From Leeuwenhoekiella sp044542075 (GTDB lineage Bacteria > Bacteroidota > Bacteroidia > Flavobacteriales > Flavobacteriaceae): DNA of 64,000 bases. The stretch covers positions 248,001-312,000 of the forward strand of contig NZ_JBITTU010000003.1 of NCBI RefSeq assembly GCF_044542075.1, written 5' to 3'. The notes beneath the pieces are model-generated. The model was not told the DNA's origin, made no database searches, and saw nothing but the letters and a program-made list of their open reading frames with translations. The position numbers were made by a program, and so were the translations under genes. This document shows positions 44,487 through 52,825 of this stretch, piece after piece (within the stretch, counting starts at the first letter, position 1; every line of letters starts with the position of its first letter).

Positions 44487-46502
44487 ATGAGCAACACAGA
44501 TTTTGAAAACATTTCGTTTGATTTACCAAAAAATCAGAGCAACGTCATTAAGGTAATTGGTGTAGGCGGTGGTGGTAGTAATGCTATTAACCATATGTTT
44601 AGTCAGGGAATAAAAGGAGTTGATTTTGTGGTTTGTAATACAGACTCGCAAGCTCTGGAAAATAGTCCTGTACCTATACGTATTCAGCTTGGGGTAAGCC
44701 TTACAGAGGGTCTTGGTGCCGGTGCAAATCCTGATGTAGGGGAGAAAGCAGCTATAGAAAGCTCTGAGGATATTAAAAGAATGCTGGGTACAAACACAAA
44801 AATGATCTTTATCACTGCCGGTATGGGTGGTGGTACAGGTACTGGTGCTGCTCCTGTCATTGCAAAAATGGCTAGAGAGTTAGATGTACTAACAGTAGGT
44901 ATTGTGACAATTCCGTTTCAGTTTGAAGGGAAAATGCGTAACGAGCAAGCCCAGTTAGGGGTAGAGCGTTTGCGTAGTCACGTAGATTCACTTATAGTAA
45001 TAAACAATAATAAATTACGTGAGGTTTATGGTAATCTTGGTTTTAAAGCAGGTTTTAGTAAAGCAGATGAAGTGCTTGCTACTGCATCACGTGGTATTGC
45101 AGAAGTAATAACGCATCACTACACACAAAACATTGACCTTAGAGATGCTAAAACTGTATTAAGTAATAGTGGTACTGCTATAATGGGTAGTGCAAATGCA
45201 AGTGGTGGTAGTCGTGCTCAGGATGCCATTAGAAAAGCATTAGATTCTCCATTATTAAATGATAATAAAATTACAGGTGCTCAAAATGTATTGTTGCTTA
45301 TCGTTTCTGGTACCGAAGAAATTACAATAGATGAGATAGGAGAAATTAATGATCACATTCAGGACGAGGCAGGTCACAGTGCTAACATCATTATGGGTGT
45401 TGGTGAAGAAGAAAGCCTGGGTGATGCAATATCTGTAACTATTATTGCTACGGGTTTTAATGTAGAGCAGCAGAATGAAATCGTAAATACCGAAACAAAG
45501 AAAATAATTCATACTCTAGAAGACGAGCAACGTGCGCAGCACGAGTTATCTCCTAAGAGTACCGGTACACGTTTAAATTTTGATGCTCCTGCGGCTAAAG
45601 AAGCTGCAGAACCAGAAAAAAAACCGATTGTTCATACTCTTGACGATAGTGATGATCCTATAGATTTAATGGTGAATCAAAGTAAGAAAGAGGTTGAGAA
45701 GCCAAAAATGGATTTAATCTCTACTACAGATCTTATTCGTAATATTCAGGTTATATATGAGGAAGTTTTAGATTATTCTGCTCAAAAATCTGAGACAGAC
45801 GATCTTGATCAAGATTTTAAAATTGTAAGTGTTGAAAAGCCTACACGGGCTCCTCAGGTAAATCTTTTTGATGAAGAGGAAGAGCAGTTTACATTATCTT
45901 TTGATCTTCCTCTAAATGATAAACCAAAACAAATCACTCCAGAATCTAACAATGATTCTGAGAAGGAAATATTTTATAGTTTAAACGATGATGTTAATGA
46001 TATTGAAGTTAATAACCCTGTAGAGATCGTTTCGGTTACTGAAGTTAATGAGCAAGGAGAAAAGCGTTATAGCCTTGATGATTATATGGAGATGGAAGAG
46101 CATTTAAATAGTGCAAAACCAGAACAACCGGTAAAACCGCAAGCTCCTGTAAAGAGAGAAGAAGAACCTGTTGTGTTTGAGCGCAAAACAGTAGAAGCTA
46201 AACCTAAGGTAGAAGTAAATGAAGAGGATGAAAATCCTATGAATACACCTATTTCAGAGCTGCTAACTGAACGTGCCGCAGAGCGCAAGCGTATGATGAA
46301 AGAGTTTAATTATAAATTTCAAAACAATCAATCAAGAATTGACGAAATTGAAAGACAGCCAGCATATAAAAGACAAGGTATTGATTTAAGTCAAAACCCA
46401 AGTTCTAATTCTAATTTGTCACGTACTTCTTTGAGTAAAGACGACAACGACGAAATACAACTAAGAAGAAATAATTCTTTTCTACATGATAATGTAGATT
46501 AA
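44487..46502 (+). CDS. ftsZ: Cell division protein FtsZ with extended C-terminal linker
   Basis: A 671-residue tubulin-like GTPase that forms the Z ring. The signature GGGTGTG is at 114-120; the T7 loop with NLDKI-type residues is replaced by the usual FtsZ pattern near VDSLIVINNNKL. The folded core ends near 335. Then comes a linker of about 320 acidic, disordered residues, much longer than in E. coli (383 residues in total), and a short conserved tail (IQLRRNNSFLHDNVD) that should bind FtsA. Long linkers are usual in this family. It is followed by a strong terminator, marking the end of the cluster. Confidence 0.96.
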   Translation: MSNTDFENISFDLPKNQSNVIKVIGVGGGGSNAINHMFSQGIKGVDFVVCNTDSQALENSPVPIRIQLGVSLTEGLGAGANPDVGEKAAIESSEDIKRMLGTNTKMIFITAGMGGGTGTGAAPVIAKMARELDVLTVGIVTIPFQFEGKMRNEQAQLGVERLRSHVDSLIVINNNKLREVYGNLGFKAGFSKADEVLATASRGIAEVITHHYTQNIDLRDAKTVLSNSGTAIMGSANASGGSRAQDAIRKALDSPLLNDNKITGAQNVLLLIVSGTEEITIDEIGEINDHIQDEAGHSANIIMGVGEEESLGDAISVTIIATGFNVEQQNEIVNTETKKIIHTLEDEQRAQHELSPKSTGTRLNFDAPAAKEAAEPEKKPIVHTLDDSDDPIDLMVNQSKKEVEKPKMDLISTTDLIRNIQVIYEEVLDYSAQKSETDDLDQDFKIVSVEKPTRAPQVNLFDEEEEQFTLSFDLPLNDKPKQITPESNNDSEKEIFYSLNDDVNDIEVNNPVEIVSVTEVNEQGEKRYSLDDYMEMEEHLNSAKPEQPVKPQAPVKREEEPVVFERKTVEAKPKVEVNEEDENPMNTPISELLTERAAERKRMMKEFNYKFQNNQSRIDEIERQPAYKRQGIDLSQNPSSNSNLSRTSLSKDDNDEIQLRRNNSFLHDNVD

Positions 46503-46520
46503 TCATTAGTTTAGTTTTAG

Positions 46521-46558
46521 ACAAAAACCCCAATAGGTATACCTGTTGGGGTTTTTGT
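46521..46558 (+). terminator. Intrinsic terminator of the dcw cluster
   Basis: ACAAAAACCCCAA (46521-46533) and TTGGGGTTTTTGT (46546-46558) form a perfect 13-bp stem with a 12-nt loop; the T run is included in the right arm. Confidence 0.9.
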
Positions 46559-46659
46559 TTAAAAAATTTGAAGGTTTTTGAAATACCTTTTTTGCATTAA
46601 AAAAAATGGGGATAACATTTAATAATAGTTATCTTCGCTCTCGCGAAAAACAGAAAACT

Positions 46660-47109
46660 ATGAGTTTACAAACAGATGTAATGACGGCTATGAAGACAGC
46701 GATGAAAGCAAAAGATCAAAATGCTTTAGCATCTTTACGCGCTATTAAATCTGCGATTCTGACTGCTCAGACAGAGAGTGGCGCAAGTGAAGAGTTGTCT
46801 GAAGAGGATGAGATTAAAATGCTTCAAAAGCTTGTTAAACAACGTAAAGACAGTGCTGCAATTTATATAGAACAAGATCGCGCAGAAATGGCACAAGAAG
46901 AGTTGGCTCAAGCTGCTGTTATTGAGCAGTTCTTACCAGAACAATTGGGTGAAGAAGAGATTGAAAAAATTGTAACTGCTGTTATTGAAAAAGCAGGAGC
47001 TAGCGGTATGCAGGATATGGGTAAAGTTATGGGATTAGTTTCTCAAGAACTTGCCGGAAAAGCAGACGGTAAAACGATCTCAACTATTGTAAGAAAGAAA
47101 CTAGCATAA
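46660..47109 (+). CDS. GatB/YqeY domain-containing protein
   Basis: A 149-residue all-helical protein of the YqeY family, related to the tail domain of the tRNA amidotransferase subunit GatB; its role in the cell is not established. The start is ATG at 46660 (MSLQTDVMTAMKTAMKAKD). An in-frame ATG at 46606 would add an unlikely 18-residue tail lying in the promoter region. FLPEQLGEEEIEKIV and GKVMGLVSQELAGKADG are family-typical. It follows the dcw terminator and precedes tRNA-Arg by 24 nt. Confidence 0.92.
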   Translation: MSLQTDVMTAMKTAMKAKDQNALASLRAIKSAILTAQTESGASEELSEEDEIKMLQKLVKQRKDSAAIYIEQDRAEMAQEELAQAAVIEQFLPEQLGEEEIEKIVTAVIEKAGASGMQDMGKVMGLVSQELAGKADGKTISTIVRKKLA

Positions 47110-47133
47110 TAAATTTTTCGATACTTCGAAAAT

Positions 47134-47207
47134 GGCCTCGTGGCGCAACTGAATAGCGCATCAGATTTCGGCTCTGAGGGTTGGGGGTTTGAATCCCTCC
47201 GGGGTCA
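47134..47207 (+). tRNA. tRNA-Arg (anticodon UCG)
   Basis: A 74-nt cloverleaf. Acceptor GGCCTCG (47134-47140) pairs with CGGGGTC (47200-47206), discriminator A at 47207. The D-arm has GCGC/GCGC, the anticodon stem is TCAGA/TCTGA with loop TTTCGGC giving anticodon TCG, and the T-arm has loop TTTGAAT. CCA is not encoded. It reads CGA/CGN arginine codons. A small stem TTTTCGA/TCGAAAA just upstream (47115-47130) may aid 5' processing. Confidence 0.96.
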
Positions 47208-47214
47208 CTAAATT

Positions 47215-47260
47215 AAAGAGATAAATATCATAATTGATGTTTATCTCTTTTTTATTTTTT
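47215..47260 (+). terminator. Intrinsic terminator after tRNA-Arg
   Basis: AAAGAGATAAA (47215-47225) pairs with TTTATCTCTTT (47240-47250); an inner ATCA/TGAT stem and a TAAT loop complete the hairpin. A T-rich tail follows to 47260. Confidence 0.88.
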
Positions 47261-47426
47261 ATAAACATCTGAATTCATTGTAGATTAATCACTACTATAT
47301 TTATACAGTGCAAATTTTTATGCGTAAGAACTTATATTAATTATAAATGCTTAGATTAACATATGTTTTATACAGCGGTAATATTTGCATTTAGTCTTTA
47401 ATATTCTATAATTAGTAAGATTTTTT

Positions 47427-48158
47427 ATGCTAGAAAGTTCTAAAAATGATTACAAATCATTAAGAAATATAGTGTACATAGCTATTGTCTTTGCTGTGGT
47501 AAGTTGCATAACAATTCTTTATACATCTCTTTTTACGGCTCGCTTGGTACGTATTCTTTATGCTACTGTATTAATAGGTTTTTATTTTATACGATTTAAA
47601 CAAAGGAAAAAAACATTCCAATTAGCATTGGTTTTTTTTTGGATGCGTGACGTAAGTGGAATTTACTATGAGGCTAGTCTAGGAGTATTCTTTTATTTCG
47701 GGTTAGGAACAATCGCATATCTACTTCTTTTCTTTAAACAACTAAAAAATTTAATGCGTTTGAAATTTGAGGCACCCTCAATTGTAGCCACTGGCTTGTT
47801 TACTCTCGCATGTTTTATAATTTTATTCAATCTTAAGTATCTGCTAGGTGACGCATCAGAAGGATCTAGCGTAATTTATTATTTCTATTTTTTGGGTACG
47901 AGTATCATCGTTCTCATTTTGCTGTCATTCTATTATTATTACAGAATGGGTAGTCTTAGAGCGCTTATTTTTTCTTTCGCAATTTTTAGTTTAATGATAT
48001 CTGACGTATCTTCTTATTTTGGATATTACCTCGGTGTATCTCCACTATTTTTAATTACCGGTGTTTTCTACATTATAGCTTTGGTTCTACTTATAAATTT
48101 TTTAGCGAGACCATCACTTATTTCAGAAGAGAATAGAATAGAAAATGATCTAATTTGA
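47427..48158 (+). CDS. Polytopic membrane protein, paralogue 1 of 3
   Basis: A 243-residue protein with about seven to eight predicted membrane helices. Conserved in all three tandem copies are an Arg-Asp pair at a helix start (WMRDVSGIYYE), the aromatic run YYYYRMGSLR, and an Asp in SLMISDVSSYFGYY. A loosely similar Asp occurs in the YhhN/TMEM86 lysoplasmalogenase family (ISD motif), but overall similarity is too weak for that call. Unknown function. The 219 nt between the tRNA and this gene hold the tRNA terminator and AT-rich sequence only. Confidence 0.75.
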   Translation: MLESSKNDYKSLRNIVYIAIVFAVVSCITILYTSLFTARLVRILYATVLIGFYFIRFKQRKKTFQLALVFFWMRDVSGIYYEASLGVFFYFGLGTIAYLLLFFKQLKNLMRLKFEAPSIVATGLFTLACFIILFNLKYLLGDASEGSSVIYYFYFLGTSIIVLILLSFYYYYRMGSLRALIFSFAIFSLMISDVSSYFGYYLGVSPLFLITGVFYIIALVLLINFLARPSLISEENRIENDLI

Positions 48159-48343
48159 ATTGTTTCAGAAGAAATTAATTATTCTTATTAGCAAATTTCT
48201 GTGCTTCAAATACTTTATGATTTATAGTGTTGTTTAAATTTCAATAAATCATTAATCACCTTAAATAGTTATATATAAGTTCTGATGATTTAATAAATTA
48301 TTATGTTAATTTTAAAGCGAACTATACTATTAACCTAACCTAA

Positions 48344-49063
48344 GTGATTTTATTTCGTAAATATTTTAAGCTTGAGATAATAACCGTAATTCTATTAATT
48401 GTCAATTTAGCTGTTACACATTTTTTAGAATTGGATAGTTTTAGACTCGTTCGCTTATTTTCCTTAAGTATTTTAATAGGTTTTTATCTTTACAGAAGAC
48501 ATGTTAAAAGTGTATGGCTTATTTACGCCTTTCTCTTTTTTCTCATACGCGATGTTGCTTACCAGTTTTTTGAAGTTTTTTGGGGTGCAGAGACCTATAT
48601 GACATTTGCTACTTTAGGTTATTTTTTCCTTGTGTTAGATAGATTGCCATTTTTTAGAGGTTCTAAGTTCAGTCTGTTTGCACTTGTTATTGGGATGTTA
48701 TTAGTTGCTGCAAATGGAGCTATTCTGTTTGAATTAGGAATAATTGTATCTGGGCACGTAGATAATAATCTAGAACTTATTCTTTTTTATTTATATGGGG
48801 TTTCTTTAATCACTCTAATTCTTACAGCCTATTATTATAACCATAGGTTAAACAGTATGCGATCTCTGCTATTTTTAATGATGGTTTTTTGTTTTGTGGC
48901 ATCAGATATAGCATCCTGTTTAGCTTATTATGTAGATCTTCAAATTTTGTATTATCTCGATCGAACAATGTTTATTGTTAGTATGGCTTTAATGGTAAAC
49001 TTTGGTCTAAATATTAAAGGAGCAGCCACAGAAGAGGTAGATTTTATATCGCTTCAGGAATAA
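48344..49063 (+). CDS. Polytopic membrane protein, paralogue 2 of 3
   Basis: A 239-residue relative of the genes on either side, with the same helix pattern. The equivalent motifs are LIRDVAYQFFE, YYYNHRLNSMR and FVASDIASCLAYY, so the Arg-Asp pair, the loop Arg and the intramembrane Asp are all kept while the rest has diverged strongly. The start is GTG at 48344. The 185-nt gap before it is AT-rich and shows no hairpin or recognisable promoter. It may be transcribed separately. Confidence 0.75.
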   Translation: MILFRKYFKLEIITVILLIVNLAVTHFLELDSFRLVRLFSLSILIGFYLYRRHVKSVWLIYAFLFFLIRDVAYQFFEVFWGAETYMTFATLGYFFLVLDRLPFFRGSKFSLFALVIGMLLVAANGAILFELGIIVSGHVDNNLELILFYLYGVSLITLILTAYYYNHRLNSMRSLLFLMMVFCFVASDIASCLAYYVDLQILYYLDRTMFIVSMALMVNFGLNIKGAATEEVDFISLQE

Positions 49064-49199
49064 ACAACTTCCTATAGAAGCTTTTTTGATCATTTGTGTG
49101 TATGAGAAACACTTAATTTTACTCTTTCAATAGTTTTTGTTATATAAATGGCTTAAATTCAGTGAAGTGACGGTTATTGTGTAAAAGGCTTATTGATAA

Positions 49200-49946
49200 A
49201 TGGGTGAGAATGATGCGGCAAATCAACTAAAAAAGAAATCTACCTGGTTAAACAAACTGGTTTATCTAGGAGGGTTTCTAATTATCTGTAATGTACTTTC
49301 TGTAATTTTTTTACCTGTAATTACAACTCGTTATCTGCGTCTCATCTCCTCTGTAATTATCCTTTTGTATTATCTTTTTCTACTTCCGAAGCATAATCTA
49401 TTATTCTTCTTTGCAATCGCCGCATTTATAGTTAGGGATTACTTCTCAATTTATTACGAGTCACAGACGAGTACCTATCTATATTTTGTCTTTGGTTTTA
49501 TAGCCTATTCTATTTTAGTGATAAAACAAGCTAGAAATCTCCGTCTATATAGAGTACAACTCCCCTCATTACTTTCATTAGTTTTATTTGCGATCGCTAG
49601 TTTCTTTATACTAATTCTATTAGAAACGTTAGTAAAAGAAAATTTTACAAGTTCTGCTACAACTTACTTTTTCTACAGTATGGGTACTAGTATCATACTT
49701 CTTTTATTTATAGCAATCTACTACCATTACAGATTAGGTAATTTAAGGTCTCTTATTTTTTCGTTCAGTGTTTTCTCATTTATGATCTCTGACGCTATTT
49801 GTTGCTTCGCGTATTATATGGATTTATATAATCTCTACATTGCAGTACGTTTATTCTATATTCTAGGATTGATTCTTCTTACTAACTACGCAGTAAATTC
49901 TACTTTGCGTAAAAAAGAGTTGAGTTTTAAAGAGGAGCTTTGGTAA
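49200..49946 (+). CDS. Polytopic membrane protein, paralogue 3 of 3
   Basis: A 248-residue member of the same set, closer to paralogue 1 than to paralogue 2 (TYFFYSMGTSIILL against YYFYFLGTSIIVL; RLGNLRSLIFSFSVFSFMISD against RMGSLRALIFSFAIFSLMISD, shown in part). The motif set is IVRDYFSIYYE, YYHYRLGNLR and MISDAICCFAYY. The N-terminus is polar and cytoplasmic. Unknown function. prfA follows after 118 nt. Confidence 0.75.
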   Translation: MGENDAANQLKKKSTWLNKLVYLGGFLIICNVLSVIFLPVITTRYLRLISSVIILLYYLFLLPKHNLLFFFAIAAFIVRDYFSIYYESQTSTYLYFVFGFIAYSILVIKQARNLRLYRVQLPSLLSLVLFAIASFFILILLETLVKENFTSSATTYFFYSMGTSIILLLFIAIYYHYRLGNLRSLIFSFSVFSFMISDAICCFAYYMDLYNLYIAVRLFYILGLILLTNYAVNSTLRKKELSFKEELW

Positions 49947-50064
49947 TCTTCAAAAAAGTGTAACCTAATATTTAAAAATACTTAGCTGTTAGATTATTCA
50001 TTCATTAAAATTGCTATACAACCCTTATTTTTTTGCGTAAATTCGCAGGCAATTAAAATTTCCC

Positions 50065-51141
50065 ATGTTAGAACGATTAAACTTTATAAAACAGCGCTTT
50101 GACGAAGTAAGTGATCTTATTATTCAGCCAGATATTATTTCAGATCAAAAGCGTTATGTAGAGCTCAACAAAGAATATAAAGATTTACGCGCCCTTATGG
50201 ATGAGCGTGAAAACTATATAAAGCATACGCAACGCATTGAGGAGGCTAAAGAGATTATTGCAGACGGTAGTGATCCTGAAATGACAGAGATGGCAAAGAT
50301 GCAGCTAGAAGAGGCTGAAGAGGCTGTTCCTGCATTAGAAGAGAAAATTAGATTCATGCTGGTTCCTAAAGATCCTGAAGATTCTAAAAATGCTGTTATG
50401 GAAATACGAGCAGGAACCGGTGGTGACGAAGCGAGTATTTTTGCAGGTGACATATACCGTATGTACATGAAGTACTGCGAAAGTAAGGGTTGGAAAACCA
50501 GTACTATAGACTATAGTGAAGGTACAAGTGGTGGTTTTAAAGAAATTCAGGTAGAAGTATCTGGAGAAGATGTTTACGGTACCTTACGTTTTGAAGCAGG
50601 TGTTCACCGTGTTCAGCGCGTGCCGCAAACTGAAACTCAAGGTCGTGTGCATACCAGTGCAGCTACTGTCATGGTTTTTCCGGAAGCAGAAGAATTTGAT
50701 GTAGAAATAAACCCTAAAGAAGTACGTATAGATTTCTTCTGTTCATCAGGTCCTGGAGGACAGTCGGTAAACACTACATACTCTGCGGTGCGTTTGACGC
50801 ATTTACCTACTGGTTTAGTAGCACAATGTCAGGATCAGAAGTCTCAACACAAAAACAAAGAGAAAGCCTTTAAAGTACTTCGCTCTCGTTTATACGATAT
50901 GGAGCTCGCTAAAAAGCAGGAAGAAGATGCCTTAAAACGTGGGTCTATGGTAACCAGTGGAGACCGTAGTGCAAAAATACGTACCTATAACTATCCTCAG
51001 GGTCGTGTTACAGATCACCGTATAAATCTTACGCTTTATGACTTGTCAAATATTATAGACGGTGATATTCAACGAATTATTGATGAGCTTCAGCTAGTAA
51101 GTAATACAGAGAAATTAGCCGAAGGCGGCGATGCAATCTAG
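50065..51141 (+). CDS. prfA: Peptide chain release factor 1
   Basis: A 358-residue class I release factor recognising UAA and UAG stop codons. The GGQ motif that triggers peptidyl-tRNA hydrolysis is at 231-233 (SSGPGGQSVNTTYSAVRL). Residues FEAGVHRVQRVPQTETQGR precede it and are typical. Length and domain order match RF1 rather than RF2, since no programmed frameshift is seen. pyrF begins 31 nt later. Confidence 0.96.
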   Translation: MLERLNFIKQRFDEVSDLIIQPDIISDQKRYVELNKEYKDLRALMDERENYIKHTQRIEEAKEIIADGSDPEMTEMAKMQLEEAEEAVPALEEKIRFMLVPKDPEDSKNAVMEIRAGTGGDEASIFAGDIYRMYMKYCESKGWKTSTIDYSEGTSGGFKEIQVEVSGEDVYGTLRFEAGVHRVQRVPQTETQGRVHTSAATVMVFPEAEEFDVEINPKEVRIDFFCSSGPGGQSVNTTYSAVRLTHLPTGLVAQCQDQKSQHKNKEKAFKVLRSRLYDMELAKKQEEDALKRGSMVTSGDRSAKIRTYNYPQGRVTDHRINLTLYDLSNIIDGDIQRIIDELQLVSNTEKLAEGGDAI

Positions 51142-51172
51142 TCGGCAATTCTAATTAGAAAATTAAACCCTT

Positions 51173-51994
51173 TTGAATAGTCAGCAACTTATAGATCAGA
51201 TAAAAAAGAAACAATCGGTGCTTTGTGTAGGTCTGGATACAGATTTAGATAAAGTACCGAAACATTTACTGACTCTCGAAGATCCTATTTTTGAGTTTAA
51301 TAAAGCAATAATAGACGCCACACATAAGTATGCTGTAGCCTATAAGCCCAATACGGCTTTTTATGAGGCTTACGGTATTAAAGGATGGCAGGCACTTGAG
51401 AAAACCATAAATTATCTCAACACAAATTATCCTGAGGTTTTTACAATTGCAGATGCTAAGCGTGGTGATATAGGCAATACTTCCAGCCGCTATGCTAAAG
51501 CATTTTTTGAGGATTTAGGTTTTGACTCGGTTACTATTGCTCCATACATGGGTAAAGACTCAATTGAGCCTTTTTTGGCTTTCGCCGGAAAATTTACAAT
51601 TATGCTCGCCCTCACATCTAACCCTGGAGCATTTGATTTTCAAACCCAGAAAGTAGATGGGGTAGAACTTTATAAAAAAGTGCTTGAGACTTCTAAGTCT
51701 TGGGAGAATAGTGATCAACTAATGTATGTTGTTGGCGCTACCAAGGCAGAATATCTTGCAGAAATTCGTAAAATAGTGCCAGATGCATTTTTGTTAGTTC
51801 CCGGTGTAGGCGCTCAAGGCGGAAGTGTTGATGACGTTTTTAAGTATGGATCAAACGCTAATGCGGGGCTACTTATAAACTCATCTCGAGGTATTATATA
51901 TGCTTCTGCTGAAGAAGACTTTGCAGAGACTGCTGCGTTAGAAGCAAAAAAGTTGCAGGAACAAATGGCCGTTCATCTTCAAAAGTTAAGCTAG
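51173..51994 (+). CDS. pyrF: Orotidine 5'-phosphate decarboxylase, group 2
   Basis: A 273-residue enzyme forming UMP from OMP. The catalytic DAKRGD is at 94-99, followed by IGNTSSRYA. The N-terminal VGLDTDLDKVP and the C-terminal VPGVGAQGG and NSSRGIIYA are typical of the longer group 2 (type 2 PyrF). The start is TTG at 51173. It lies 18 nt before the BtuF-like gene, so prfA-pyrF-BtuF-like are probably one unit. Confidence 0.95.
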   Translation: MNSQQLIDQIKKKQSVLCVGLDTDLDKVPKHLLTLEDPIFEFNKAIIDATHKYAVAYKPNTAFYEAYGIKGWQALEKTINYLNTNYPEVFTIADAKRGDIGNTSSRYAKAFFEDLGFDSVTIAPYMGKDSIEPFLAFAGKFTIMLALTSNPGAFDFQTQKVDGVELYKKVLETSKSWENSDQLMYVVGATKAEYLAEIRKIVPDAFLLVPGVGAQGGSVDDVFKYGSNANAGLLINSSRGIIYASAEEDFAETAALEAKKLQEQMAVHLQKLS

Positions 51995-52012
51995 ATACCT
52001 AATTTTGACGCT

Positions 52013-52792
52013 ATGAAAGATCAATTAGGGCGTCGCATTCAAATTAAAGAACTGCCCAAACGAATAGTTTGTTTAGTACCTAGCTTATCTGAGCTTTTGG
52101 TAGATTTAGGTCTTAGTGAATCCCTTGTAGGTGTAACTAAGTTCTGCGTACATCCTCACAGTTTAAGAACTGAAAAAGAAGTTGTTGGAGGTACTAAAAC
52201 CATTCATAAGCATAAAATAGCCGCATTAAATCCTGATTTCATTCTTTGCAATAAAGAAGAAAATACACAAGATATTGTTACGGCTTGCGAAGCGATAGCA
52301 CCTGTCTATGTTTCAGATATTAATAGTTTTGATGACTTTTATGTCTTTCTTTCACATTTGGGAGCGCTCTTTAATATTCAAGAAAAAACAGCTTCTTTTA
52401 TTCTTGATATAAAGATTAAACGCGAAGCTTTCCGAAGAAAAACAGCTGATTTCCCAGAACGCAAAGTTGCTTATCTTATTTGGAAAAAGCCTTTAATGGT
52501 TGCCGGTCGTGACAACTTTATAAATGTCCTTTTACAAGAGCTGAATCTCAGAAATATATTTGAAGGTAAAGAAGGGCGCTATCCAGAAATAGTAAATTTA
52601 GAATTGAAAAGTGCAGATTTGGTATTTCTATCTTCTGAGCCTTTTCCGTTTACAGACCAGCATATTCAGGAATTTCAGGCTTTTACTAACGCAAAAATTA
52701 GTTGTGTAGATGGTGAGTATTTTAGTTGGTATGGCAGTAGGCTTCTAAAAGCTTTTGATTATTTTGAAAAGCTACTTAAATCTTTAAATTAA
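52013..52792 (+). CDS. BtuF/FhuD-like helical-backbone metal receptor without signal peptide
   Basis: A 259-residue protein of the helical-backbone metal-receptor fold found in cobalamin and siderophore-binding proteins. It starts DQLGRRIQIKELPKRIVCLVPS, with SLSELLVDLG and VGGTKTIHKHKIAALNPDFIL. Family members with a transport role are periplasmic, yet no signal peptide or lipobox exists and an upstream extension is blocked by the pyrF end 18 nt away, so it appears cytoplasmic. The ligand is unknown; a cobalamin-related role is possible, given the B12-dependent mutase at 55609. A hairpin terminator follows. Confidence 0.85.
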   Translation: MKDQLGRRIQIKELPKRIVCLVPSLSELLVDLGLSESLVGVTKFCVHPHSLRTEKEVVGGTKTIHKHKIAALNPDFILCNKEENTQDIVTACEAIAPVYVSDINSFDDFYVFLSHLGALFNIQEKTASFILDIKIKREAFRRKTADFPERKVAYLIWKKPLMVAGRDNFINVLLQELNLRNIFEGKEGRYPEIVNLELKSADLVFLSSEPFPFTDQHIQEFQAFTNAKISCVDGEYFSWYGSRLLKAFDYFEKLLKSLN

Positions 52793-52794
52793 AG

Positions 52795-52813
52795 AAGCCA
52801 TCAGAGGATGGCT
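52795..52813. terminator. Hairpin terminator between convergent genes
   Basis: AAGCCATC (52795-52802), loop AGAG, GATGGCTT (52807-52814 approx.), an 8-bp stem followed by TTATATA. It is a weak T tract, but it lies exactly between the convergent genes ending at 52792 and 52826. Confidence 0.6.
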
Positions 52814-52825
52814 TTATATAGTTTT

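Noticed and set aside
46606..46659. Longer start for the YqeY-like protein at 46606
   Set aside because: It would add 18 residues encoded in an AT-rich promoter region; the ATG at 46660 gives the family-typical N-terminus.
47134..50064. Genomic island integrated at tRNA-Arg
   Set aside because: No integrase, no direct repeat of the tRNA 3' end downstream, and only membrane-protein paralogues follow. Gene duplication explains the block without an island.
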